This document shows positions 32,848-41,912 of a stretch of 64,000 nucleotides of DNA, piece by piece. This DNA comes from Paraburkholderia solisilvae (lineage in GTDB: Bacteria; Pseudomonadota; Gammaproteobacteria; Burkholderiales; Burkholderiaceae). The DNA lies in assembly GCF_902859875.1 (NCBI RefSeq), contig NZ_CADIKF010000014.1, positions 1 to 64,000 of the forward strand. Direction: 5' to 3'. The stretch's first letter is position 1; each line of letters opens with the position of its first letter. Under the pieces are notes generated by a model that worked only from the letters and a program-made list of their open reading frames with translations, did not search any database and was not told where the DNA came from. Made by a program: the position numbers and the translations under genes.

Positions 32848-35166
32848 ATGGTCAAGCGTAGAACCTTCCTCGTTGGCGGGGCCGCGGCGCTCGGTACGCT
32901 CGCGGTCGGCTGGTCCGCGCTGCCGCCGCGCCAGCGCCTCGACCCGGCGCGTGCGCTGGACGTGCTGCCCGCGCAGGCCGCGCTGAACGGCTGGGTCAAG
33001 ATTGGCGCCGACAACCGCGTGACCGTGATGGTCTGCCGCGCGGAAATGGGGCAGGGCGTGCATACGGGCGTCGCGATGCTGGTCGCCGAGGAACTCGATG
33101 CGGACTGGTCGCGCGTCGGCGTCGAAGCCGCGCCGGTCGACCGGATTTACAACAACGTGGAAAGCGTGGTCGGCAATCTGCCGTTTCGCCCCGACGACGA
33201 CAGCACGCTCAAAGGCGTCGTCGCGTGGCTCGCGCGCAAGGGCGCGCGCGAGATCGGCGCGATGATGACCGGCGGCTCGACGTCGCTCAACGATGCATGG
33301 CTGCCGATGCGCGAGGCGGGCGCCGCCGCGCGCGTGATGCTGATTCAGGCCGCTGCCGCGCAATGGGGCGTGCCGGTCGCGCAGTGCCGCACCGAAGCCG
33401 GCCGCGTGTTCGATGGCCCGGCCTCCGGTGCAACCCGCAGCGCGACGTATGGCGAACTCGCGCCGCTCGCCGCGCGCCAGCCGTTGCCGCGCAAAATCGA
33501 AGTGAAGGACCCGGCCGCGTTCACGCTGATCGGCAAGCCGCTGTTGCGCATCGAAGCGCCGTCGAAGCTCGACGGCTCCGCGCGCTTCGGTATCGATGCG
33601 GCGCCCGAGCGGCTTCTGTACGCGAGTGTCGCGATGTGTCCGGTGCCGGGTGGCGCGGTCGCGCATTTCGACGGCGCGGCCGCCGCGGCGCAGCCGGGCG
33701 TCATCAGCGTCTTCGCGGTGCCGCCGTATCACGGCGGCACCGGCGGTGTCGCGGTCATTGCCGGCAACGCGTATGCCGCGATGCATGCGCTCGAGGCGGT
33801 GAAGTGCGAATGGCGTATCGACGATGCGTCGCGCGTGTCGAGCGCCGATGTATTCACGCGCCTTGGCGACGCGCTCGACGACAGCGCCGGCCACACGTGG
33901 TACGCGCGCGGCGACGCCGATGCCGCGCTCGGCATCGCCGCGCGCACGGTGCATGCCGAGTATCGCGTGCCGTATCTCGCGCATGCGGCGCTCGAGCCGA
34001 TCAACTGCACCGCGCAGGTGAACGATGGCTCGGCGATCGTCTGGGCCGCGACTCAGGTGCCCGACGTCGCGCGTCGCTATACCGCGCAGATGCTCGATCT
34101 TCCGGAGGAGCAGGTCGATATCCGGTCGATGCTGATCGGCGGTGCGTTCGGCCGCCGGCTCGAGATGGACTACATCGCGCAAGCGGTCGCGATTGCGAAC
34201 AAGATGCGCGGCACGCCGGTGCAGACCATCTGGACCCGGCCGCAAGACATGATGCACGACTTCTACCGGCCCGCCTGCGTGTCGCGCCTGAGCGCCGGCC
34301 TCGACAACGCGGGCGCGGTGATCGCGTGGCGCAATACGTCGGCGAGCCAGTCGATCGTCACCCACTGGCTGGCGCGCAATTACGGTGTGCCAGGCTTTGC
34401 CGCCGAACTCGGCCGCGCGTTCGACAAGACCAACGATGAAGGCGCGTTCGATCAGCCGTACGAGTGGCCGAATCTGCGGGTCGGCCACAAGGCGGTGTCG
34501 CTGCCGGTGCCGGTCGGCTTCTGGCGATCGGTCGGTCATTCGCATCAGGCGTTCTTTGTCGAGAGTTTCGTCGACGAACTGGCGGCCGCGGCCGGCAAGG
34601 ATCCGGTCGCGTTTCGCGCGGCCATGCTTGCGCATCATCCGCGTCATCTCGCGGTGCTGCGTCGCGCCGCACAACTCGCCGGCTGGCACGCGCCGCTCGA
34701 CACCGATGAGCGCGGCCTCGCGCAGGCGCGCGGCGTCGCACTGCACGATGCGTTCGGCAGTGTCGTTGCGCAGGTGGTCGAAGTGTCGGTGGACGCGCCA
34801 GTGGAAAAGGGCAAGGAGCGGACAATTCATGTGAACCGCGTGGTCTGCGTGATCGATTGCGGCTTGCCGGTCAATCCGAATCTGATCGCGCAGCAGCTCG
34901 AAGGTGCGATTGTGTTCGGCCTGTCCGCCGCGCTGTATGGCGCGATCACGCTCGATGGCGGCGTCGTGCAGCAGCAGTACTACACCGATTATCCGGTCGT
35001 GCGGATGGCGCAGTGTCCGCGCATCGTGACCGATATCGTGGCGAGCCGCGAACATCCGCAAGGCGTCGGCGAAGCGGCGACGCCGCCGGTCGCGCCGGCG
35101 GTCGCGAATGCGGTTTTTGCGCTGACCGGCGTGCGGCTGCGCACGCTGCCGCTCATGCTCGCGTGA
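32848..35166 (+). CDS. iorB: Molybdenum hydroxylase large subunit (IorB-like, xanthine dehydrogenase family)
   Basis: 772-residue molybdopterin-binding subunit of the isoquinoline 1-oxidoreductase/aldehyde dehydrogenase type. The N-terminus KRRTFLVGGAAALGTLAVG is Tat-like, pointing to export of the folded enzyme. AEMGQGVHTGVAMLVAEELD is a family hallmark, and QGVGEAATPPVAPAVANAVF near the C-terminus holds the expected active-site Glu. The start at 32848 lacks a clear ribosome-binding site; a frame-open extension of 36 codons exists. The small Fe-S subunit follows 91 bp downstream. There is no FAD subunit, as usual for this group, and no cytochrome or maturation-chaperone gene is adjacent. Confidence 0.88.
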   Translation: MVKRRTFLVGGAAALGTLAVGWSALPPRQRLDPARALDVLPAQAALNGWVKIGADNRVTVMVCRAEMGQGVHTGVAMLVAEELDADWSRVGVEAAPVDRIYNNVESVVGNLPFRPDDDSTLKGVVAWLARKGAREIGAMMTGGSTSLNDAWLPMREAGAAARVMLIQAAAAQWGVPVAQCRTEAGRVFDGPASGATRSATYGELAPLAARQPLPRKIEVKDPAAFTLIGKPLLRIEAPSKLDGSARFGIDAAPERLLYASVAMCPVPGGAVAHFDGAAAAAQPGVISVFAVPPYHGGTGGVAVIAGNAYAAMHALEAVKCEWRIDDASRVSSADVFTRLGDALDDSAGHTWYARGDADAALGIAARTVHAEYRVPYLAHAALEPINCTAQVNDGSAIVWAATQVPDVARRYTAQMLDLPEEQVDIRSMLIGGAFGRRLEMDYIAQAVAIANKMRGTPVQTIWTRPQDMMHDFYRPACVSRLSAGLDNAGAVIAWRNTSASQSIVTHWLARNYGVPGFAAELGRAFDKTNDEGAFDQPYEWPNLRVGHKAVSLPVPVGFWRSVGHSHQAFFVESFVDELAAAAGKDPVAFRAAMLAHHPRHLAVLRRAAQLAGWHAPLDTDERGLAQARGVALHDAFGSVVAQVVEVSVDAPVEKGKERTIHVNRVVCVIDCGLPVNPNLIAQQLEGAIVFGLSAALYGAITLDGGVVQQQYYTDYPVVRMAQCPRIVTDIVASREHPQGVGEAATPPVAPAVANAVFALTGVRLRTLPLMLA

Positions 35167-35257
35167 GCTTGGGCTTGAGCTTGAGCGCTGTCCCGAAGCG
35201 AAGCATAGGGCCGGTGCTGAACAATGTTGCCCGAACCGACGGGCGCGGGAGACGACG

Positions 35258-35716
35258 ATGCTGTTTCTGAACATCAACGGCCGCGAGACCGCGGTCCGTT
35301 CCGACCCGGCGACGCCGCTCCTGTGGGTGCTGCGTTGCGAGCTGAAACTGACCGGCACAAAATTCGGCTGCGGCGTCGCGGTGTGCGGCGCATGCACGCT
35401 GCACATCGACGGCGTCGCGCAGACCTGCTGCACGAAGCCCGTCGGGCAATTGCGCGGCGCGAAGATCACGACGATCGAAGGGCTCGACGGTGCGCAAGCC
35501 CGTGCGCTGAAAGCCGCATGGACGCGCATCGACGTCGTGCAGTGCGGCTACTGCCAGAGCGCGCAACTGATGGCCGCGAGCGCGCTGCTTACGCACAATC
35601 ACAAGCCCGGCCCGGCGGATATCGATCAGGCGATGACGCCGGTAGTGTGCCGCTGCGGCACGTATCCGCGAATCCGTCAGGCGATCTACGAAGCGAGCGG
35701 CCAGAAGCGGAGCTGA
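35258..35716 (+). CDS. iorA: Molybdenum hydroxylase small 2Fe-2S subunit (IorA-like)
   Basis: 152-residue electron-transfer subunit carrying two [2Fe-2S] clusters. The plant-ferredoxin-like ligands are Cys38, Cys43, Cys46 and Cys57/58. The helical-domain ligands are Cys96, Cys99, Cys131 and Cys133 (QCGYCQ and VCRCGTYPRIRQAI). It accepts electrons from the molybdenum centre of the large subunit. The gene follows iorB; in the reference operon the small subunit comes first. The ModE-type palindrome lies about 100 bp after its stop and belongs to the next gene. Confidence 0.93.
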   Translation: MLFLNINGRETAVRSDPATPLLWVLRCELKLTGTKFGCGVAVCGACTLHIDGVAQTCCTKPVGQLRGAKITTIEGLDGAQARALKAAWTRIDVVQCGYCQSAQLMAASALLTHNHKPGPADIDQAMTPVVCRCGTYPRIRQAIYEASGQKRS

Positions 35717-35812
35717 CCCGTTCCTGGCGTGACAGCGTGCGTGCGCCGCCGTTTCCCGCTCACGCAAGCGTGCCGAAAGTTTTTCGCTTCCATTCAGGTT
35801 TCGATATAGTAT

Positions 35813-35836
35813 CGATATATTCGGTAGAATACATCG
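35813..35836 (+). promoter_or_regulatory. ModE-type operator, site A
   Basis: Left half CGATATATT, spacer CGGTAG, right half AATACATCG: halves 8/9 complementary. An additional CGATATAGT half lies at 35802-35810. It sits 93 bp upstream of the GTG start of the 202-residue gene. It shares the 9-6-9 architecture with four other sites in the window. Confidence 0.7.
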
Positions 35837-35928
35837 GTGGGTGCGCAGGGTCAGGCGCGACCGTCTGCCGGACGGCAACGACGGGGCAACCACGGGCAAC
35901 CACAGGGAATCGAACAGGAGAGGGTGGC

Positions 35929-36537
35929 GTGAGCAGTCGTCACATCGCGGAACAGCGGTCGGCGCAGGCGCTGCCGGCGGGCGCGCTGGCAGCGCATATC
36001 AGCACGCTGAAACCGGCCGGCGGCGATAACCGCGCGGAATTGATCCGGGACGTCGTGGACGGCTTGATGCGTCTGCGTAATAGCGTATTGCGCTTCGTGC
36101 TGCTCTTTGTGAGCCACGACAATACGGCGCTGCGCGACGCGCAGGGTGAAGAATACCGTGCGGCGCCGCTGCTGCGGTTGCTGACGCTGCTCGGCAACGC
36201 GGCGCAGGCCGCGCAATTCGACCGGATGCGCGAACTCAGACGCACGATTCGCGATGCGCGCGCGCTCGAAAAAACGCGCGACGCGGTGTTTTCGGAGTCG
36301 TTCAGCAACGATCCGGCCGCGCTGCGCGCGGCCGCGGCGGAGCTCGAGCGCGTCGATGCAATTCTCGTCGGGCTATGCGTCGAACATGTGCTCGAACGGC
36401 AACTGGCCACGCCAATCGACGCGGTGCGGGTCGGCACCGTGCTGCGCGCGGAACGGGCCGTGGTGGCCGGCGGCGTGCGCGCCGCGCGTCCGGCGGCGGC
36501 GAAGGTCGCTGAGGCCGTGCCTTCGGCAGGGCGCTGA
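35929..36537 (+). CDS. Unknown helical protein (202 aa) behind a ModE-type site
   Basis: 202 residues from the GTG at 35929, with AGGAG about nine bases upstream. It is almost entirely alpha-helical, with repeated Arg/Leu/Ala heptads (LLRLLTLLGNAAQAAQFDRM and ELRRTIRDARALEKTRDAV) and a moderately hydrophobic RLRNSVLRFVLLFVSHDN segment. No signal peptide or known motif was seen. It is followed 204 bp later by the DUF2325 gene, and each has its own ModE-type site, so the two are probably expressed together. The family is not recognised. A metal-related role is inferred from the operator only. Confidence 0.7.
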   Translation: MSSRHIAEQRSAQALPAGALAAHISTLKPAGGDNRAELIRDVVDGLMRLRNSVLRFVLLFVSHDNTALRDAQGEEYRAAPLLRLLTLLGNAAQAAQFDRMRELRRTIRDARALEKTRDAVFSESFSNDPAALRAAAAELERVDAILVGLCVEHVLERQLATPIDAVRVGTVLRAERAVVAGGVRAARPAAAKVAEAVPSAGR

Positions 36538-36673
36538 CGCGACGCAGCGGTCATCGCTCACCCGGCCGTCGCCGCTCGCGCAGCGCGCGGTATCGTTTTC
36601 ATCTGCTTCTTTCATTGATTCGCCCCCGCGGCGTACCCGCAACGGAACATGCAGACGGCATTGCCACGTGTAT

Positions 36674-36697
36674 CGATATATTCAATGGTATATTTCG
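36674..36697 (+). promoter_or_regulatory. ModE-type operator, site B
   Basis: Left half CGATATATT, spacer CAATGG, right half TATATTTCG: halves 7/9 complementary. It ends 43 bp before the DUF2325 start and contains TATATT, which may double as a -10 element. If so, bound protein would block transcription. Confidence 0.7.
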
Positions 36698-36740
36698 CTC
36701 GTATTGTTCCGTCGCGAACCGAATCCGACACGAGGCCATC

Positions 36741-38090
36741 ATGCAGGCTCCTCCGTTTCGTCTCGCCGCCGCCGTGAATGGCGCCGAGCGGACCGACGCT
36801 TACATCGGCGATCGCATGCGCACGCCGGACGCATGCTGCGCGCCGTCGCCCGGGCAACTGCAAAGCCTGAAGCGCCGCCCGCGGCTCTCCGAACTCGACT
36901 CGCATCTGCACTGCTCGATCATCGGTACGTGCCTGACCACGCACGAGCTGCGCAAGCTCGTGCCGAAATTCACGCGGCTGGATCGGCAGAAGGCGACGGA
37001 TCTCGAGATTCATCACGCGGCGATCGAGCTCGCCATCGAAGGCGGCGCCGGCGGCAAGGCGCTGCACAAGGCGCTCGATGAACGCTATGCGGGCGCGTTG
37101 CGCCGCTTCGACAGCGCGAAGGATGCCGACGCGCTGCTCGCGTTATGGAACGACGCGCTCAAGAGCGGCGATATTCCGCCCGCTTACTGGGCGCTGATGA
37201 CGCATCCGCAGGCGACGCTGCCGGTTCGCCAGGCGGCGTTCGGTGAATTGCATATGCTTTCGCACCTGGTCGGCGCCGCGAATCGCGCGGATATTCGCCG
37301 GCTGGTCGCGCTCGAGGAACAGAACGCGCAGTTGCACGCGAAGATGGAGCGGCAACAGCAGCGCTTGCATGAGATGGCGCTCGAGCGCGATACGCTTGCA
37401 CGCGGTGTCGATGAACTCAATGCACAGCTGGCTGCGCGTTCAGTGCCCGCGGATACGGCGCAACGCGCAGCGGACGCGGACCGGTTGCGCGAGGCGCTTG
37501 CCGCGCGCGACGCGCGCCTCGCGCTGCAGACGAGCCGCTGCGATGCGGCCGAGCAGCGCGTGGCAACCGAGCAGGAGAACGTGCGTCTGTTGCGTGCGAG
37601 TCTCGACGATGCGCTCGCACTGCTGAAGGTAATCCAGGACGAAGCGAACGCGCTCGAACGTACCGTGCAGGCGGCGGCCAACGATACGTCGTCGTCGCCC
37701 GCGTCCGCCGCGAAGAGCGGCGCACTCGATGCGTTGCAGGGCAAGCGCATCGTGTACGTCGGCGGCCGTCCGGGGTCCAATAGCGCCGTGCGGCGCCTTG
37801 TCGAAGCGGCCGGCGGCGAACTGACGGTGCACGACGGCGGCATTGAAGATCGCAAGGGTCTGCTCGCCGCGGCGCTGCCGAATGCGGATATGGTCGTATT
37901 CCCGGTCGATTGCATCGACCACGATTCGATGAACATGTTGAAGCGCGTCTGCGAACGCAGCCAGGTTGCGTACTATCCGCTGCGCACGGCGAGCGTGGCG
38001 AGCTTCGTCGAACTGGTTGCGCGGCTCACGGCGGCCGATGCGCCGGCGCCAGCCGCGCGCGTGTCGCGGTTCTGTCTAAGGCACGGGTGA
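36741..38090 (+). CDS. DUF2325 domain-containing protein
   Basis: 449 residues from the ATG at 36741 (GAGG five bases upstream). Residues around 55-70 contain LHCSIIGTCLTTHELRKL, a conserved Cys/His motif of long DUF2325 proteins that could bind metal. A helical region follows (about 130-220), then a long coiled coil (about 190-310), then the C-terminal DUF2325 domain with VYVGGRPGSNSAVRRLVEAA, VHDGGIEDRKGLL, VVFPVDCIDHDSMNMLKR and RTASVASFVELV. The domain has a Rossmann-like look with a conserved Cys. Function is unknown. The ModE-type site just upstream ties it to molybdenum status. Confidence 0.88.
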   Translation: MQAPPFRLAAAVNGAERTDAYIGDRMRTPDACCAPSPGQLQSLKRRPRLSELDSHLHCSIIGTCLTTHELRKLVPKFTRLDRQKATDLEIHHAAIELAIEGGAGGKALHKALDERYAGALRRFDSAKDADALLALWNDALKSGDIPPAYWALMTHPQATLPVRQAAFGELHMLSHLVGAANRADIRRLVALEEQNAQLHAKMERQQQRLHEMALERDTLARGVDELNAQLAARSVPADTAQRAADADRLREALAARDARLALQTSRCDAAEQRVATEQENVRLLRASLDDALALLKVIQDEANALERTVQAAANDTSSSPASAAKSGALDALQGKRIVYVGGRPGSNSAVRRLVEAAGGELTVHDGGIEDRKGLLAAALPNADMVVFPVDCIDHDSMNMLKRVCERSQVAYYPLRTASVASFVELVARLTAADAPAPAARVSRFCLRHG

Positions 38091-38223
38091 AGGCCGGCGC
38101 GGACCGCACCCGCAGCCGTTCGTGCCACGAGTAGTTCAATTCCGCACGCGACGCACACACGCGTGCAGGTAAAAGCTCCGCTGCTTCCAGGCCCTCGGTG
38201 TATTAAAGTCGGGCGAGTGCCGC

Positions 38224-39183
38224 TTAGCTTTTCGGACTGCGCAGCACGTCGCGGGGAGTCGCGCCGTACTGCTTCCTGAAGGCACGGCTGAAGTGCGCGG
38301 CGCTGACGAACCCGCATCGTTGCGCAACGTCGCTGATGCGCAACTCGATATGCGGATCGGCCAGCATCGCTTTGGCGCGCTCGAGACGCAATTGCCACAG
38401 GAAGCGCATCACCGTTGTGCCGGAACGGGCGAACAGCCTCGACAGGTGTCCATGCGATACGCCAATCGCGCGCGCAACGGCCGGCAGGTCGATCGTGTCA
38501 TTGCCGATGTTTCTTTCCATAAAGCGCTTTGCCCTCGACAGCACGGCATCGGCGTTTGTGATGCGCTTGAGCGCGGCGGGATCAGCGGCGGCCAGTATCT
38601 GCATCAGGTCGATCAGATGTTCGGCGGCGAGTGCGCGAGCGGTCCGGCTTGCGCCCTGACCGTGCGCAGCCGTCGATTCGATCCATGATCTGAGTAGCCG
38701 CACGTCTGCCGAAGCGGGATCCGCGATAAACATGTCGTGTCCGCAAAGACGCAGGCCTCGTTGCGCGAGCGCGCTGCGCGGCACGCGAACGGAAATGCCC
38801 GTGGTGCCTTCCGCGACCGTCTGCGTATATTTCCGGCTTGCATCGAGCAGAAGCATCGACCCGTCGGTCATATGCAAGCACACACCGGACTGCTCGATAT
38901 CGACGGCGCCGCGTTGCACGATGTTGACGACCATCATGTCGTGACGCCAGTCGGTCTGCGCCGGTTCTCCGAGCCAGGTCCATTGTTGCGCGGCAACCTG
39001 GGCGGCGCTCAGGTGCAGCCCGCCCATCAGCCAGTGCGTGGAATACATCGGCGACGGGTCGCTGTCCGCAAAGTCGCACCGCATACCCCAGCTTGTTTCG
39101 ATGGCGTGCCTCCACGCGTCCGGCGTAATCGGAGGTATTCCAGCAGGCGTATTGACGAGTGCAAGGTTCGTTTCGGATGCCAT
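38224..39183 (-). CDS. AraC-family transcriptional regulator
   Basis: 319 residues. The N-terminal 200 residues form an AraC-binding-like (FeaR/cupin-type) sensor domain. The C-terminal 100 residues hold two helix-turn-helix motifs: DLPAVARAIGVSHGHLSRLF and ISDVAQRCGFVSAAHFSRAF, the second followed by the typical RKQYGATPRDVL. It probably activates genes in response to a small aromatic or amine compound, but none of its neighbours is an obvious target. It is convergent with the DUF2325 gene and divergent from the ModE-like gene. Confidence 0.92.
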   Translation of the reverse strand: MASETNLALVNTPAGIPPITPDAWRHAIETSWGMRCDFADSDPSPMYSTHWLMGGLHLSAAQVAAQQWTWLGEPAQTDWRHDMMVVNIVQRGAVDIEQSGVCLHMTDGSMLLLDASRKYTQTVAEGTTGISVRVPRSALAQRGLRLCGHDMFIADPASADVRLLRSWIESTAAHGQGASRTARALAAEHLIDLMQILAAADPAALKRITNADAVLSRAKRFMERNIGNDTIDLPAVARAIGVSHGHLSRLFARSGTTVMRFLWQLRLERAKAMLADPHIELRISDVAQRCGFVSAAHFSRAFRKQYGATPRDVLRSPKS

Positions 39184-39578
39184 AGCTTCGTTTCGTCGAA
39201 TGGGCGCATGGGCGCGTCACGCGTCACTCTACTAGCTACGCGAAAATCACGCAGAAGTGACCTGGGTGCTTCGACAATGTGGCGCGCTTACCGGGTATGG
39301 GTCGAATCAGCATGGCTATGTTGATCGTTTTTACCGCGGCCGCTGGCATCGTATGCGATTCCCGGGCTGGATGGTGAGCGACGGAGCGCCTCCGCCAGCC
39401 GGCGATTGTCGACGATTCAGCACAGGATGTCGAAGCACCGTCGAACCGGCCTCCTGAAAGGGTGATAAAAAGCGAAATGCCGACGGCGGTTGACAAGACC
39501 CAGTTGCGTTGCCAACTTTCAAACCGTCTCAACGTGTTCACACGCCTCTAATCCGACTGAGTCAGTACAAGAACCTGC
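39184..39578. other. Divergent intergenic region
   Basis: About 395 bp between the AraC regulator and the ModE-like gene. An ATG-initiated minus-strand frame covers part of it but has poor codon bias and no ribosome-binding site. No operator was seen. Confidence 0.4.
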
Positions 39579-39932
39579 ATGACATTCAAGCATGACGTTC
39601 AGATCCGTCTATTGACGGACACCGATATTGCGCTCGGGCCCGGCAAGGCCGATCTGCTGGCGGCGATTCGGGAAACCGGGTCGATCTCGGCGGCCGGGCG
39701 GCGTCTCGGCATGAGCTACAAACGCGCCTGGCTGCTGGTCGAGACCATGAACCAATGTTTCCGCTCCCCGCTCGTCGCGGCAAACAAGGGCGGCGCGGGC
39801 GGCGGCGGCGCAACGGTCACAGCGCTTGGCGAACAGATTCTCGCCGAGTACCGTCTTCTGCAGGACGAGGTCGCCCGGGTGGTCGAGGCTCGCCTGCCGC
39901 ACTTTTCCCAGCACGCTCGCGCCGACAGGTAG
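39579..39932 (+). CDS. ModE-like winged-helix DNA-binding protein (HTH only)
   Basis: 117 residues corresponding to only the N-terminal DNA-binding half of ModE. The helix-turn-helix region is GPGKADLLAAIRETGSISAA followed by GRRLGMSYKRAWLLVETMN (about 21-59), and a Gly-rich wing GGAGGGGATVTALGEQ follows. ModE of E. coli (about 262 residues) continues with two molybdate-binding Mop domains, absent here. It lies 47 bp before ModE-type site C and 270 bp upstream of the formate dehydrogenase gene, so it is a prime candidate to bind it. Sensing would need a partner or it may be constitutive. Confidence 0.88.
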   Translation: MTFKHDVQIRLLTDTDIALGPGKADLLAAIRETGSISAAGRRLGMSYKRAWLLVETMNQCFRSPLVAANKGGAGGGGATVTALGEQILAEYRLLQDEVARVVEARLPHFSQHARADR

Positions 39933-39978
39933 CACCCGTCCGGCAGTCCGATTTCATATTTGCGCGGTTGCCAAGGTT

Positions 39979-40002
39979 CGATATAGTCTCTAAAACATAT
40001 CG
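39979..40002 (+). promoter_or_regulatory. ModE-type operator, site C
   Basis: Left half CGATATAGT, spacer CTCTAA, right half AACATATCG: halves 7/9 complementary. It lies between the ModE-like gene and the formate dehydrogenase operon, 201 bp before the first FDH start. Confidence 0.7.
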
Positions 40003-40202
40003 ATCTGTCTCTGGCGTTTCCGCTCGCCTCGGCCGTCAGGCCGCAGCGCAACCGAACCACCGTTGGACGGTCGTTCCCCAGTACGTGAAGTCAGACTGCA
40101 TAGGTGCCGGCGGCCAGATACCGGTCGCGACGGCACGCGGATTCCGTGGCGGCGGCGCCAACGGCTCGCAGTATCACGATGCGGCATCGGAGACGTGAAA
40201 CC

Positions 40203-41912
40203 ATGAGTGGGCACGAGCAAACGATCCGGATTTTTGAGCATCCGGGCGCGGGAAGGCGCAAGGCCAAAGCCACCCCGAAGGGCCGGGTGATTGACCCGCA
40301 AGCGGCCCACGAGATTGAGACACTGCTGGGCAGCCGGCCGCGGCGACGCGACCTGCTAATCGAATATCTGCACCTGATCCAGGATACCTGCAAACAGATT
40401 TCGGCGGTACACCTGGCGGCGCTCGCCGACGAGATGAAGCTCGCATTCTCCGAGGTGTTCGAGACGGCGACCTTTTACGCGCACTTCGATGTGGTCAAGG
40501 AAGGTGATCCGGCGATTCCGCCGCTCACCATCCGCGTGTGCGACTCGCTCACCTGCGCGATGCTGGGTGCTGAAAGGTTGCTCGCGCAACTACAGGAAAC
40601 GGCTGGCCCCGGCGTGCGCGTCGTGCGCGCACCGTGTGTCGGCCGCTGCGACACGGCGCCGGTGGCAGAAGTCGGCCACAACTTCGTCGATCACGCGAAT
40701 GTACAGAACGTGCTCGAGACCGTGCGGCGTGACGACACCCATGCTCACGTGCCGCAATATGTCGAATACGAGGAATACGTGGCGCGCGGCGGCTACCAGC
40801 TTCTGCAGCGTTTGCGCTCGGGCGCGCTGGCGACTGAAGACCTGCTGAAGGCGCTGGACGATGCGAGCTTGCGCGGTCTGGGCGGGGCAGGATTTCCGAC
40901 CGGCCGCAAATGGCGCTCTGTGTTGAGTGTGCCGGGACCGCGTCTCATGGCGATCAACGGTGACGAGGGCGAGCCGGGGACATTCAAGGATCGTTACTAC
41001 CTCGAACGCGATCCGCACCGCTTCCTTGAAGGCACGCTGATCGGCGCGCACGTTGTCGAAGCGCCGGACGTCTACATCTACATCCGCGATGAGTATCCGG
41101 CGGTGCGCGAAATCCTCGCACGCGAGATCGACAAGCTTCCGCCGGGCGGTCCTGTGCTGCATCTGCGGCGCGGGGCGGGCGCCTATATCTGCGGTGAAGA
41201 GTCCTCGCTTCTGGAGAGCATCGAAGGCAAGCGTGGGTATCCACGCCACAAACCGCCTTATCCGTTTCAGGTGGGTCTGTTCGGTCGCCCCACGCTGATC
41301 AACAACGTCGAAACCCTGTTCTGGGTGCGTGACATCGTTGAACAAGGCGCGCACTGGTGGAAGGGGCACGGCCGCAACGATCGGGTTGGCTTGCGCAGTT
41401 ACTCCGTGTCGGGGCGCGTGAAGCAACCCGGCGTCAAGCTGGCGCCCGCCGGCGTCACCATCCGCGAGCTGATCGACGAGTTCTGCGGCGGAATGGCGGA
41501 CGGCCACACTTTACGCGCCTATCTGCCCGGCGGCGCATCGGGCGGCATCCTGCCGGCCGCGATGGACGACATTCCGCTCGACTTCGGAACGCTCGAAAAA
41601 TACGGATGTTTCATCGGCTCGGCTGCCGTCGTGATTCTTTCAGATCAGGACGACATCAAGCAGGCGGCGCTCAACCTGATGCGGTTCTTTGAAGACGAGA
41701 GTTGCGGCCAGTGCACACCTTGTCGTGTGGGAACGCAAAAGGCCGCGTTGCTCATGTCGCAAGATGATTGGGATCAGGATCTGCTCGGCGAGCTGAGCCA
41801 GGCCATGCGGGACGCGTCGATCTGCGGGTTGGGGCAGGCGGCCTCGAATCCGTTGACCAGTGTCATCAGGTACTTCACCGAACTGTTTCCGGCCCGGGAG
41901 CGCGCGCAATGA
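40203..41912 (+). CDS. NAD-linked formate dehydrogenase beta subunit (fused NuoE-NuoF type)
   Basis: 569 residues fusing a NuoE-like thioredoxin-fold [2Fe-2S] domain (Cys113, Cys118, Cys145, Cys149) to a NuoF-like FMN/NADH domain. GLGGAGFPTGRKW and GDEGEPGTFKDRYY bind FMN and NADH. ESCGQCTPCRVGT with a later ICGLG supplies the [4Fe-4S] ligands. It passes electrons from the alpha subunit to NAD+. In Cupriavidus these two parts are separate genes (fdsG and fdsB); here they are one. The ATG at 40203 has GGAG upstream, and the stop overlaps the alpha-subunit start (ATGA). The ModE-type site C lies upstream. Confidence 0.93.
   Translation: MSGHEQTIRIFEHPGAGRRKAKATPKGRVIDPQAAHEIETLLGSRPRRRDLLIEYLHLIQDTCKQISAVHLAALADEMKLAFSEVFETATFYAHFDVVKEGDPAIPPLTIRVCDSLTCAMLGAERLLAQLQETAGPGVRVVRAPCVGRCDTAPVAEVGHNFVDHANVQNVLETVRRDDTHAHVPQYVEYEEYVARGGYQLLQRLRSGALATEDLLKALDDASLRGLGGAGFPTGRKWRSVLSVPGPRLMAINGDEGEPGTFKDRYYLERDPHRFLEGTLIGAHVVEAPDVYIYIRDEYPAVREILAREIDKLPPGGPVLHLRRGAGAYICGEESSLLESIEGKRGYPRHKPPYPFQVGLFGRPTLINNVETLFWVRDIVEQGAHWWKGHGRNDRVGLRSYSVSGRVKQPGVKLAPAGVTIRELIDEFCGGMADGHTLRAYLPGGASGGILPAAMDDIPLDFGTLEKYGCFIGSAAVVILSDQDDIKQAALNLMRFFEDESCGQCTPCRVGTQKAALLMSQDDWDQDLLGELSQAMRDASICGLGQAASNPLTSVIRYFTELFPARERAQ

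Noticed and set aside
32728..35529. Minus-strand open frame of about 930 codons opposite the molybdenum hydroxylase genes
   Set aside because: It covers two well-supported genes on the other strand and encodes an Arg/His-rich nonsense composition.
39236..39541. 101-codon minus-strand frame between the AraC and ModE-like genes
   Set aside because: No ribosome-binding site, weak codon bias and no protein-like features; treated as non-coding.
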